Source of the DNA: Ursus arctos
Taxonomy: Eukaryota > Chordata > Mammalia > Carnivora > Ursidae
DNA: 64,000 nt
NCBI RefSeq assembly: GCF_023065955.2
Contig: NW_026622963.1
Coordinates: 8,315,001 to 8,379,000, forward strand
Direction: 5' to 3'
In this document: one piece after another, positions 53,953 through 64,000 of the stretch
Layout of the letters: every line of letters starts with the position of its first letter
How positions within the stretch are numbered: position 1 is the stretch's first letter
Notes under the pieces: model-generated
What the model was told of the DNA's origin: nothing
Database searches by the model: none
The model's input: the letters and a program-made list of their open reading frames with translations, nothing else
Translations under genes and position numbers: made by a program

Positions 53953-55770
53953 TATTTTTTTAATTTAAAAAAGTTTTTATTTAAGGTCCAGTTACTGAAC
54001 ATACAGTGTAATGTTAGTTTCAGGTGTACAATACGGTGATTCAACACTTCCATATTTCACCTGGTGCTCAACACGACAAGTACATTCCTTAATCCCCATC
54101 ACCGATGTCACCCATCCCCCACCCACCTCCCCTCTGGTAACCATCGGTTTGTTCTCTAGAGTTAAGAGTCTGTTTCTTGGTTTACTTCTCTCTCTCTCTC
54201 TCTCTCTTTTTCGTTTTCCTCATCTGTTTTGTTTCTTAAATCCCACATATGGGTGAAATCATATGGTATTTGTCTTTCTCTGACTGACTGATTTCACTTA
54301 GTGTAATAAATCTTTAGCTTCATCCATGTCGTTGCAAATGGCAAGATTTCATTCTTTTTGATGGCTGCGTAATATTCCACTTCGTATATCTACCACATCT
54401 TCTTTATCCATTCATCAGTCAAATGGACACGTGGGCTGTTTACATAATTTGGCTATTGTTGATAATGCTGCAATAAACATGGGGGTGCATGTACCCCTCT
54501 GAATTAGTATTTGTATTCTTTGGGTAAATACCCAGTAGTGCAGTTGCTGGGCTGTAGGGTAGCTCTATTTTTAACTTTTTGAGGAACCTCCGTACTGTTT
54601 TCCAGAGTGGCTGCACCAGTGTGCATTCCCACCAACAGTGCACCAGAAAGGGTTCCCCTTTCTCTGCATCCTCGCCAGCACCTGTTGTTTCTTGTGTTGT
54701 TGATTTTAGGCACTCTGACAGGTGTGAGGTGATACTCATAGTGCTTTTGATTTGCATTTCCCTGGTGGTCAGTGATGCGGAGCATCTTTTCATGTGCCTA
54801 TTGGCCAACTCTATGTCTTCTTTGGAAAAATGTCTGTTCATGTCTTCTGCCCATTTTTAATTGGATTATTTGTTTTTTGGGGTGTTGAGTTTGATAAGTT
54901 TTATATATTTTAGATACTAATCCTTTCTCAGATATGTCTTTTGCAAATATCTTCTTCCATTCTACCAGTTGCCTTTCAGTTTTGTTGATTGTTTTCTTTG
55001 CTGTGCAGAAGCTTTTTATTTTGCTGTAGTCCCAATAGTTTATTTTTGCTTTTGTTTCCCTTGCCTCAAGAGACATATGTAGTAAGAAGTTGCTAGGCCA
55101 GTCTCAAAGAAGTTACTGTCTGTGTTCTCTTCTAGGATTTTGATGGTTTCCTGTCTCACATTTAGGTCTTTCATCCATTTTGAATTTATTTTTGTGTATG
55201 GTATAAGAAAGTGGTCCAGTTTCATTCTTTCGCATGGTGCTGTCCAGTTTTCCCAACACCATTTGTTGAGAAGACTGTCTTTTTCCCATTGGATATTCTT
55301 TCCTGCTTTGTTGAAGATTAATTGACCATATAGTTGTGGTTCATTTCTGGGTTTTCTATTCTGTTCCATTGATCTATGCATCTGTTTTTGTGCCAGTACC
55401 ATATTGTCTTGATCACTACAGCTTTGTAATAAAACTTGAAGTCTGGAATTGTGATGCCTCCAGCTTCTCTTTTCTTTCTCAAGGTTGCTTTGGCTATTTG
55501 GGTGTCTTCTGTGGTTCCATACAAATTTTAGGATTGTTCCAGCTCTGTGAAAAATGCTGTTGGTATTTTGATAGGGATTGCATTAAATGCGTAGATTGCT
55601 TTGGGTAGGTAGACATTTTAATAATTGTTCTTTCAATCCATGAGTACGTAATATCTTTCAATTTCTTTGTATCATCTTCAACATCTTTCTTCAGTGTTTT
55701 ATAGTTTTCAGAATACAGGTCTTTCACCTCCTTTGTTAGGTTTATTCCTAAGTATCATATTGTTTGGGGG
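53953..55770 (-). mobile_element. L1-D, 5'-truncated L1 with 13-bp target duplication
   Basis: Antisense L1 from the 3' UTR (CAACACTTCCATATTTCACC near 54042) through the C-terminal half of ORF2, truncated downstream of the reverse-transcriptase core. CTGCTGTTAATTT is exact at 53940-53952 and 55771-55783. It splits an older L1ME 3' UTR. A (CT)n patch lies near 54189-54207. Confidence 0.96.
54440..55727 (-). pseudogene. L1-D ORF2 C-terminal part, decayed
   Basis: Minus-strand frames in order: [20 protein letters not shown] (from 55727), then [20 protein letters not shown] (within 55524-55318), then [20 protein letters not shown] (within 55402-55040), then [20 protein letters not shown] and [19 protein letters not shown] (within 54841-54440). 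These are the connection and C-terminal regions of L1 ORF2. The frame changes several times. The catalytic core is absent because of the 5' truncation. Confidence 0.92.
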
Positions 55771-56235
55771 CTGCTGTTAATTTCAATCACTCTCAAAGGT
55801 GTTGCCCAATTTCTCTCACTATAGAATTCTTTCCTTTTTGCCCCTCTTTCTTGCAGCTAATAAGCAGCTTGTAGATAGACACTTTAAGACCATATAATAT
55901 CTTGCTTCTCATCAAAACTTCCCCTGGAATTAGTATCCATTGACAATTCTGGCCTGACCCAATCTCTGTAATGATGAATACAGAGTGATGATTTTCCAAT
56001 TCTGGCACTCCCCCCACATGTACCACTTGGGCATTCTTCCTGAACCTCCCTCCCCCTTTCCCCACTTATGTATTTATTATTACTCATTATTTATCAATTT
56101 TCAGTATAGGCTGACAAACTTTTTTTTCCATGGTTTATAACACATTGCTGTATTTTGGTGTTCAGATTGTCCCAAACAGGGCCAGTGGGAGCCCCTACAA
56201 GCTGCTTCATTTTTTTGCGTGTACTATTTTCATGA
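55771..56235 (-). mobile_element. L1ME-type 3' UTR, right part
   Basis: Continues the element at 53255-53952: TTCAGATTGTCCCAAACAGG at 56161 and GCCAGTGGGAGCCCCTACAA at 56181 are the expected antisense 3' UTR phrases. Confidence 0.8.
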
Positions 56236-57110
56236 ATTCAACCCCAAATCCTCTGTCAGTTCTCTAAATCTGCTCATGATATCTCCAGATGCACCAGACG
56301 TACATTCAGTTTCATTTTCTTGAAGTATCTGTCCCTGTAGCCTTCTGACTTGCTTCAGTTGGGGCTGGTTACAACACGGGTGTGGATGTTGGCTTCTCTT
56401 CCCCATCACCTTGGGGGATTCCCTCATCTCTCTTTCTTGAATTCCCTGGTCCCTGATTCCCAGCTCTTTCTATATTTAGTCCTATGTTTTGATGAATCAC
56501 AACCTCTGGTAGTTTTCTTTAAAAAAAAAAAAGCAAAAACATGTATAGTACATTTTTTGAGACCTGGAACATCTGAAAATGTCTTTATTATACCCTCACT
56601 ATTAATTGACAATTTGACCTAATTTAGAATTCTGGGTCAGACACAGTTCTCCTTCAGATTTTGAAGGAATCCTTCTTTGCCTTCTAGCTGCTCTTGTGGT
56701 CAAGATGCCCAAAGCAATTCTGATTTTTGATCACTCGTATAAAAACTTTTCCCATCTCTCTGGAAATATCTCCTTTTCATTTTTAATTTCTAAGATTTCA
56801 TCAGGGTGTCTTCTTTTAATCTTTCCTGTAATCTTCCACCATTTCTATTCAGTTTTTAAAGTTTTCGCTCTTATACTTTAAATTTACAAGAGCACTTTTA
56901 CTGTTCTCTGAATATTTCTTTTACTATAGCAATCTCTCTCATTTTATAGAGGTATTATCATTTTTTGAAGAAAAATATCTCAGGAAATTAACGGTAAGTT
57001 TTTGGTTTTTAATGTTTTTTTTTTAAATCCATATACAGTCTGCTATTTTCAACTTGCATCTTCTGTTTCCCTTGGCCTCTGTCTGCTATATGAAATGCTT
57101 TTCTCAAAGG
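56236..57110 (-). mobile_element. Possible ancient L1/HAL1-like sequence, uncertain
   Basis: CATCTGAAAATGTCTTTATT at 56570 and nearby AT-rich sequence resemble old L1 ORF1-region DNA, but the match is weak. An A run is at about 56520-56532. No gene is visible. Confidence 0.35.
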
Positions 57111-57124
57111 TTCAATGATCCTTG

Positions 57125-57965
57125 GCCATCTGCTGAATTAAAAAAAAAAACGACTTTGTTGAGATTTAACTTGTATTTTAACCCCACTGCTATAATTTAC
57201 ATACAATAAATCGATGTATTTATGTATATATCAATTTTATGTCAAGTTCAATACATTTAGCGTTTATACATGATTGACATGTATACACCATGTAACCATC
57301 ACCACAATCAAGATAGAGCACATTTCCATCACCCCGGCACCCCTCTACATTCACTTCTTCCCTGACTCCAGCCCCAGAAAACCACCGATGTGCTTTATGC
57401 CAATATAGATTAGTTTCGCTTGTTCTAGAAGACCATAGAAATGGTGTCATTTGTAGTATTTCTGAGATTCATCAATGATATGTATTTCCGTAGTTCAGTT
57501 TCCGTTTTATTGCTGATCAATATTCCACTAACGACAATTAAGTAATTGATGGAATTAATGTCTTTCCACTATGTTAACATGCCACAGTTCGTTCATTCAG
57601 TTAGTGATGGACATTTGGTTTGTTTCCAGTTTGGACCTATTAAACATAAAGCTGTTATGAACATTCGTGTACAACTGATTGTATGGACAAGGGTTTTCAT
57701 TTCCGTTGGGCAAGCACCAAGTTGTGGAATTGCTGGGTTTTATGGTAAATGTATTCTTAACTTTCTAAAAAAAACCCATCAAACCATTTTCCAAGGTGAC
57801 TGTACAATTTTTACGTTCCTATCAGGAATGAGAATTCCAGTTGCTCTGTGTCTTTACCGACACTTGGTATTAACAGTGTTTTTAATATGAGTCATTCTAG
57901 TGGTTGTGTAGTGTTACCTCATTTGGTTTTGATTTGCGTTTCCTTGGTAATTAATGATGCTGTGC
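57125..57965 (-). mobile_element. L1M-type fragment
   Basis: Antisense L1: ATGTAACCATCACCACAATC at 57291, CAGTTTGGACCTATTAAACA near 57629, ATTCCAGTTGCTCTGTGTCT near 57834, TTTTGATTTGCGTTTCCTTG at 57926. The 114-codon plus-strand frame over it is not a gene. Confidence 0.85.
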
Positions 57966-58930
57966 TGTTTGCTTAAGGAGTGGGACGCTGGAAAGGTAGG
58001 ACTGGACATTCAGGCAAGTGGGAAAGTTGTGTCCACTGCGGCTTCTCACTGAATAGTGATCATCATGGCTGGCTTTGCAGAGAATCCTATTATCAGTTTC
58101 TTAGGTATTTTTCTCTTAGACTGGCTAGATTCCCCATAGATTTTCTCCCAATCACCTGCCAGAAACATGTATGGTTTCTAGGATTCTGAAATCCACGTGT
58201 GAGAAGAGAATTGGATGCTTCAACTTCCAGTGTGTAATTCCTGCCTTCAGTCCTGTTAGGGGTTTCTTAGCCGAGAGAACATGTTTTGCACTCTGGAGAG
58301 AATGAACCTACAGTTTTCTGCAGAGTAAAGGAGGAGCTGTTCCCTGGCTGAGCCAAGTGGATCAGGGCATTGGGGGTCTAATTGCTCCTTTAGCTGACTT
58401 TCACCCACTTTCCTCTTTTCCGATCTCCCTTTACTCCTACTTCCAGAGGTACCCTGTGTGGTCAATTTCCGAGCCGTTGGGCCATCATGTAGCGTGATTG
58501 ATTAGCTCTTCAGCTACTCAAGTTCCCTGGTTATGAAAATGATCGCTATGCCACTCCATGCAGCTCTACCTTGTAAAGGGAAAAGATAAAGAATGTTGTT
58601 AGTAACTCTTCCTAGCATGGGACACCAGCAGCATAAGGATACCAGCCCTGTTAGTATGCGCCGGGCCAGAAGAGAGCTGCAATTGTTCAAGTCACCAAAT
58701 GGGGCGAGTTGCAGAGAAATGGCGAAATGCGAGTTCAGCCACAGCTGCGGCATGAAGAAAACAGCAGAAAACTCACCAAGGAGGCACTCTGAAGTCTGTC
58801 TTTGCCTGGGCTGTGGGATGTCCTTGAATACATGCCGTTCAACTGAATTCAGGCTTCAAACTAAGTCAAAAATCCTTGCCAATCACCTAATGCCACTATT
58901 TCCACGTTGTTGTTTACAAATTAATAGACT
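57966..58930. other. Low-copy sequence, no gene supported
   Basis: A 140-codon plus-strand frame (58593-59015) runs into a SINE and has no domain upstream of it. A 79-codon minus-strand frame overlaps it. Confidence 0.45.
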
Positions 58931-58944
58931 TAAGTTTGTTTTGT

Positions 58945-59115
58945 TTTTAGAGAGACAGAGAGAGAGAGAGAGGCAGTGGGAGTCAAGGGAGAGAGAGAGA
59001 AAGGGAGAATCTTAAGCAGGCTCCACGCTGGGCATGATCTCACGACCCTGAGATCGTGACCTGAGCTGAAATCAAGAGTTGACTGCTTAACCGGCTGAGC
59101 CACCCAAGCCTTGGG
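58945..59115 (-). mobile_element. Carnivore SINE, older
   Basis: Minus-oriented; GAGAGACAGAGAGAGAGAGA body, GATCTCACGACCCTGAGATC, and a head ending in GAGCCACCCAAGCCTTG, which is diverged. No clear target duplication. Confidence 0.85.
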
Positions 59116-59124
59116 GGGGGGGGT

Positions 59125-59590
59125 TTACAGAAAAATTAAGCAGGAAGTACAATTTCCCTCACCTCCCAACCCCGAGTTCTCCAATGATCAGCATCTTGCA
59201 GTGGAGCGGTCCATTTGCTACAATTGAGGAACTAGAATTGATACATTATTAACTGAAGTCCACAGTTTACCTTCAGGCTGATTTTGGTGTTATACATTCT
59301 ATTGGTTTTGGCAAATGTATAATGCCCTGTATCCGCCACTGGAGTATCAGAGACTAGTTTCACTGCCTCAAAAATCCTCTGTGCTCTGTTCATCCCTCCC
59401 CACCTCCCTCCCCAACCTCTGGCAATCGCTGATCTCTTTACTGTCTCCATAGTTCTGTCTTTTCCAGAATGTCAAGGTTGTACTAAGTAGCCTTTGCAGA
59501 TTGGCTTCTTTCACTTAGTAATATTCTTTTAAGGTTCCTCTTTATCCTTGTGTGGCTGGGTAGCTCATTTCTTGCATGTTGCCTACTTCC
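59125..59590 (-). mobile_element. L1M-type fragment
   Basis: Antisense L1 3' region: ATCAGCATCTTGCAGTGGAG near 59187, GGTTTTGGCAAATGTATAAT near 59304, CAGATTGGCTTCTTTCACTT at 59498. Confidence 0.8.
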
Positions 59591-62500
59591 TCCGTGAGGG
59601 CCCTTCGCATACTAATCACAGCTGTTCTGAATCCCCAGTGCGATCATTCCCACATCCCTCCGTGTCTGGTTCTCACCCTTGCTCTGTCTCTTCAAATTGT
59701 GGTTTTTGTCTTTTAGTGTATGTCTTATATATTTTTTTCTTGATAGCCGGAGAAGAGCATATCCTGAAAGTCTGGGGTGGGAGGGAGTGTGGTGGCCTTG
59801 AGGACACTATAGAAAGTCGAAGTGGCTAGAGTCTGGAGGGGAGAAACAAGAGGAGGTGAAGTTGTTCGTAGTTGCCCGAGCAGAACTGGGGCTCTATAAA
59901 TGTTTTTGTTTCATGGGTGAAAGAAGGCGGTTGTGGCTGGTCTGTGAGGAAGTTCCTGATGGCGGGTGTGGGGGCTGCCCTCAGCTCTCTCTCCTCCTCA
60001 TGAGAAGAGAGGCTACATGGATGAAAGAGGCCGGGAAAGTTTTCATGGGGAGAGAGCTTTAGAGGCAGGTCTGAGGGGAGCAAGGGGAGAAAGTACCCCA
60101 GCAAGCAGCGTGGCAGGAAGCAAGGCTTCTGAAGGGCACAGTGTGAACGAAAGCTCCATGAAAGATGGCTCAGGTGTGGTGGTCTCCCCGGGCTGAAGGG
60201 CCAGGTGTGTGCAGGTGATGAGGTCGACGAGTCCACATCGCAGCGGCACTGGGTCTGGGAGGATGTGCCCCTTCTTGGAGCCCATTATGAGGAAGCCTGG
60301 GTCAGCCTTCCCATCCAGAGCCCTGAGGCCCCCTGCTTTTCATATTCAAGCACCAGGTCAAGGCAGCTGCTTTAAAGCCTTGGTTTCTGGAAGGTGAAGA
60401 AAATGGCCAAAGCTGGGAAATCTCCAAATCTTCCAATGCAGATTTCACCTCCCATTGCTTCCCAGTGAACTTGAGAAAGAATTTGCCCCAGCTCATGGCT
60501 CAGGATCTCATCGGACCTGAGACCTAATAGAAAAGTCTTCCCCCAAAGCCCTAGGGTACAAGAACACGGGAAAAGAGAAACCATTCGTTCTGATAAAACA
60601 TGTGTGTCTTTCGTGTTGATACAACACCCGCGTGTGCAGAGCCAGGGTCACTCATTCCACAAGCAATCCTGTGTGCCTTCTCTGTGCCGCGCACGCGGGC
60701 TGGCATCAGGCAGCTCAGCCGTCGCTTCTCGATGCTAAGAAGTGCCCTAAATAGCCTCATCTGGGACAAGAGACATCCCAGCGAGCAGTCTCTGAGGAAG
60801 TGGTTTGGCTTCTCTGAGCCCCCAGGAGTCCTTGGCTTTCACTCTCGGGAGTGGGGAGGGAGGCATCCTCAGAGACCAGGAGGCCACAAGGCTGCAGCTC
60901 CCCGGGAACAGGCAGAATGCACAAACTCCAATGAATTCCGAGTGCAAATTGAGCAGTTCAAGTTGGCTTGCACACTACAATAAAGATCTGCAAACACTCA
61001 GCTCCGTATTGAACCCCAGGCAGGGTGATTAATTCATTATTCACTTCCCAGCCTGGAAGGGAAAGTGTGTCTACCCAGGGGCCAGGAGTGGAGGAGCGCG
61101 GTCATAAATCACGCCATTTCCAAGCCTCGCAATGAGAAAGTCAGCTGGCTGGAGGGGGACGCGCTGGCGGCCGGAGGACTGGCCCGTCCAGGCGGGTCAG
61201 TCTGCTCTCTGGAGACACACCAGTTGGCCGGTCACTCAGCCTTTCAGCCAAGGCGGCCAGCCTCTCGGCCACCCGGCTTGGTGCTTCCTGGCCAGACCAC
61301 AAAGAAACAAACTGCACTCCACCCAGGAGGGGTGCTCCTGTGACCTGAGGTGGCCTCTCCCAAGAGTGGACAAAGTACTAGGAAGAGCACTGGGATCTGT
61401 CCAAAAGGCCTCTGTGGTCCAGTTGGGATAAACCACTGCCCGCTCTCTTCCCTGGGCTGTTGGGAGTTCCAGGTCCCTCTGGCCCAGCCAGAGGGCCTGG
61501 CTTATTGATGTCTGCTCAGCGTCCTCCAGCTGGGGTCCCTGGATGTCATCAGCTACCAACACTGAGCCATGGCCTTTACCACCCCACCTCGCCTGCCTTC
61601 GGGGCAGAGCCTTTGGGGCGACCGGAGTTTCATATGGAGATGAAAGTTGCCATCCAGTGCAGGACAGAGCGTGTCAGGTGGCTTTGGGGCCCCTACTGGA
61701 ACACAGGTAGCTCTGCAAAGACTTGACAGTGGTTCTCTTCCCTCAGTTTCTTCAACTGTTCCTCATTTTTCAGGAAGTCCAGACCCCTCCATGTCCTGGC
61801 AGGAGGACTATTGACTGTTTCCCACTTTACATTTCCTCTTAAATCTCCAGACTCCCCAAACAGGATGGAGTGCCTCCTGTTCTCATGAGTGGCAGTCACA
61901 CTAAGACTTCCGAACCCGGTGCTTTGCCCCTCTTCTCTCACTTTACTCTCTTAACGTGCGAGGTAGTTATGAACTCTAGCGTATAGATGAGGGAATTGAG
62001 TCCTAAGGAGGCAAGATGGCTGCCAGGATCCAAACCGCGGCGGGTCTGACTCCCGAGATTGTACTTTGAACCTTTCTGATAGGCGATCTCGCTGGCCGAG
62101 AGCCTCGTGGGTTTATTAGTTAGAAAACGAGGGACATCTGTTTCAGGGATGGCCAGGCTTGGGGGCTTTCTTCCTGGGAGCCAAGCTGAGCTTTGGGAGA
62201 CTGGCCAAAGCCCTTTAATCTCCACCAAATGCAGCATCAAAAATAAAATAAAGTAAAATACAATAAAATAAAATACAAAATAAAACCAAAAAATTAAAAT
62301 TAAAAAAAAAAAGCTTTATCTGCACCACTTTCTACCCTCTGCCTGAGCAGAACGACTTTTCCAGAAAAGGGAGAGGAATCCTTATTTCTCTTCTTCTTCT
62401 TTCCAGGATGGATAGTATGGCCCAGGAAGCAATCTGTTTACAACTTCCTTTTGCCTTATTTGGGACACAAAAGAGACCAAGTCTCCCTAATCTATTTATA

Positions 62501-63366
62501 GAGCAAAAGAGCAAGCAAACTGGATTCCTTAACAAAAGGGTCTCTAACCAGAAGATTAGTGTATAATACTCATTCTCCCCAGGGCTCCCAGACAGATATC
62601 TTAGAAAAAAGAGTGTGGTGACTCAGGCTGCCTTGCCCAAGAACAATGGGCATAATCTATTAATACCTTCCCTTCTCCTAAGAAAGGAAAAAATGTTACA
62701 TGGCCAGAGCTGGGGCTGGGGCTTTAGTTTGGGGAGTTTACCCAGCATTGCCCATAGCAACATGATACGGTGTGTTAACAAAACTCCAGGTGAACGTTTA
62801 CAGACGCATCGTCTGATTGTACTCACCTGTGGGTGTATTTGACATGATGGTTAAGGAGAGATGAGTGGGGACCGGGCAGCTGGTTACACAGGGTTCTCTC
62901 ATCCTGGGGCTAATTGGGTGACCTGAATTGGCAGCAACGTGGGCCCTATCGAGCCTGCTTCCTGCTCACACCAGGCCAGGCAGCCATCAAGCCGACCTGA
63001 GAGATGGCGCAGGGGTTCAGCCTCTAGACTCTTCTGGCAACCTCCGGGAAGTTATTATAGTTACTCACAGCCTGCCCAGGGGGCTGGGGCTGCTCTGAAT
63101 GAAGAGGAATATGGAAGCAGGACACCAACTGTGTCTGCCAACTATCCACTAGGATCGGAATGGGATTGGGTGGGCGAGAGCTGTCTATGTTGGGCAAGGG
63201 CATGGAGACTGAGGAAAGTCTGGAAAAAATTGTCTGTGGCTCAGTCCCAGGTGCAAAAATCTACAGCTGCCTGAACTCAGGACACTGCATGTGTTTCAGA
63301 TTCGTCAGCGGGCATGAATTTACCGAAGAGATGTTATGAAAACTAGCTGCTGAATACGCAGAGAGG
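59591..63366. other. Low-copy, relatively GC-rich DNA; no gene supported
   Basis: This is the longest stretch without recognisable repeats. Frames of 60-136 codons overlap on both strands without domains. 60930-61050 is an AT-rich block (GTGATTAATTCATTATTCAC at 61025) beside a CpG-containing segment (61090-61200), and may be regulatory. 62239-62313 is an (AAAAT)n-like tract. Confidence 0.45.
62236..62313 (+). repeat. (AAAAT)n-like A-rich repeat
   Basis: Irregular AAAAT/AATAC units followed by an A run. No SINE body is attached. Confidence 0.9.
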
Positions 63367-63378
63367 GTTAGCACACTT

Positions 63379-63580
63379 TTTTTTTTTTTTAAAGATTTTA
63401 TTTATTTATTTGACAGAGATAGAGACAGCCAGCGAGAGAAGGAACACAAGCAGGGGGAGTGGGAGAGGAAGAAGCAGGCTCATAGCGGAGGAGCCTGATG
63501 TGCGGCTCGATCCCATAACGCTGGGATCACGCCCTGAGCCGAAGGCAGACGCTTAACCGCTGTGCCACCCAGGCGCCCCA
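63379..63580 (-). mobile_element. Carnivore SINE, 12-bp target duplication
   Basis: Minus-oriented; poly-T, GACAGAGATAGAGACAGCCA, GGCTCGATCCCATAACGC, and CACCCAGGCGCCCC. GTTAGCACACTT is at 63368-63379 (overlapping the T run) and 63581-63592. Confidence 0.95.
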
Positions 63581-63759
63581 GTTAGCACACTTCTACCACG
63601 CAAACTAAGTGAGCTCACCGCACAGGTGCCAGCCTGGATATGTCCTAATTTTCCTTTAAAATTCAAATTGTACCCCAAAAAGTATGTAAAAAACTGCAAA
63701 CCGGAGGTAAAAATATTCAAATGCGGTTTTTGAGTTGAAACTTACATGAAATATAGAAA

Positions 63760-64000
63760 AATTTAAACAATAATTTAGTGAGGTGTTAATGTACAGACAG
63801 CAAAATGCACAAATCTTAACCGGGGAGCTTGACGACAGTCAGTGTCCGTGTGACTTTGAGTTTTTGGCCACTTCCCAGAACAAGAGAGAGAACATTTCCT
63901 TGTCCCAGAAAAATCCCTATGCTCCTTCCCAGCCAGTCCCTACTCCCGGATCAGAACTGTTCATATTCTTTCACTGTATTTTAATTTTTGCCTGTTCTTT
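63760..64000 (-). mobile_element. L1M-type fragment running off the window
   Basis: Antisense L1 3' region: AAAATGCACAAATCTTAACC at 63801 and AACATTTCCTTGTCCCAGAA near 63890, in the order of an old L1 3' UTR. The right boundary is outside the window. Confidence 0.7.

Noticed and set aside
58593..59015. 140-codon plus-strand open frame
   Set aside because: The C-terminal part is SINE sequence (Arg/Glu repeats from the GA-rich body), and the rest has no similarity that I recognise.
61080..61350. Possible CpG island promoter
   Set aside because: CpGs are more frequent than nearby but sparse by eye, with no transcription start motif or first exon. Kept only as a possible regulatory segment.

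Overview
This window is mammalian nuclear DNA from a carnivoran, most likely an arctoid (bear, giant panda or pinniped type). The main evidence is about 25 copies of a tRNA-derived carnivore SINE (SINEC/CAN-SINE). These start with a GGCGCCTGGGTGGC-like head, carry a GATCGAGCCCC-like B box and a C/T-rich body, and end in (AAAT)n followed by AATCTT and a poly-A tail. The window also holds carnivore-type L1s and the usual ancient eutherian repeats (MLT1 LTRs, L2, MIR, MER5-type hAT and other DNA transposons). I find no convincing protein-coding gene, no structural RNA gene, no CpG-island promoter and no CRISPR array. Every open reading frame is short. Those with recognisable protein similarity are decayed LINE-1 or LINE-2 reverse-transcriptase genes.

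Layout. Positions 1-5340 are a minus-strand L1 whose 5' end lies near 5340 and whose 3' end runs off the left edge; three SINEs interrupt it. 5341-9940 holds L1 debris, SINEs and an MLT1 LTR with an expanded GAAAA/GAAA tract. 10.2-22 kb is richer in GC and mostly low-copy sequence, with L2, MER5, two DNA transposons with visible inverted ends, an MLT1 and a few SINEs. It contains the only candidate exon I could see (18274-18346, weak). 22-34 kb mixes L2 reverse-transcriptase relics, MLT1 LTRs and young SINEs. 34.1-44.1 kb is a stack of nested L1s: an ancient minus-strand L1 holding seven later insertions, next to an L1 with a twin-priming inversion. 44-53 kb contains MIR, truncated young L1 tails, MLT1 copies and low-copy DNA, including an AT-rich stretch near 47.5 kb that looks like possible conserved noncoding DNA. 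53-60 kb is L1 3' ends, including a minus-strand L1 with a 13-bp target-site duplication inserted into an older L1. 60-63.3 kb is low-copy and relatively GC-rich. The window ends in a SINE and more L1.

How the parts work together. The visible biology is retrotransposition. SINEs and truncated L1s are flanked by 13-18 bp direct repeats whose A-rich or T-rich edges fit L1 endonuclease nicking and target-primed reverse transcription. Insertions often fall in the A-tails or target duplications of earlier ones, so relative ages can be read from the nesting. The window is best read as intergenic or deep intronic DNA. I did not find a novel multi-gene system in it.

Limits: family names come from recognising sequence, not from a database search. 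Repeat edges without a stated target-site duplication are approximate, usually within 10-50 bases.
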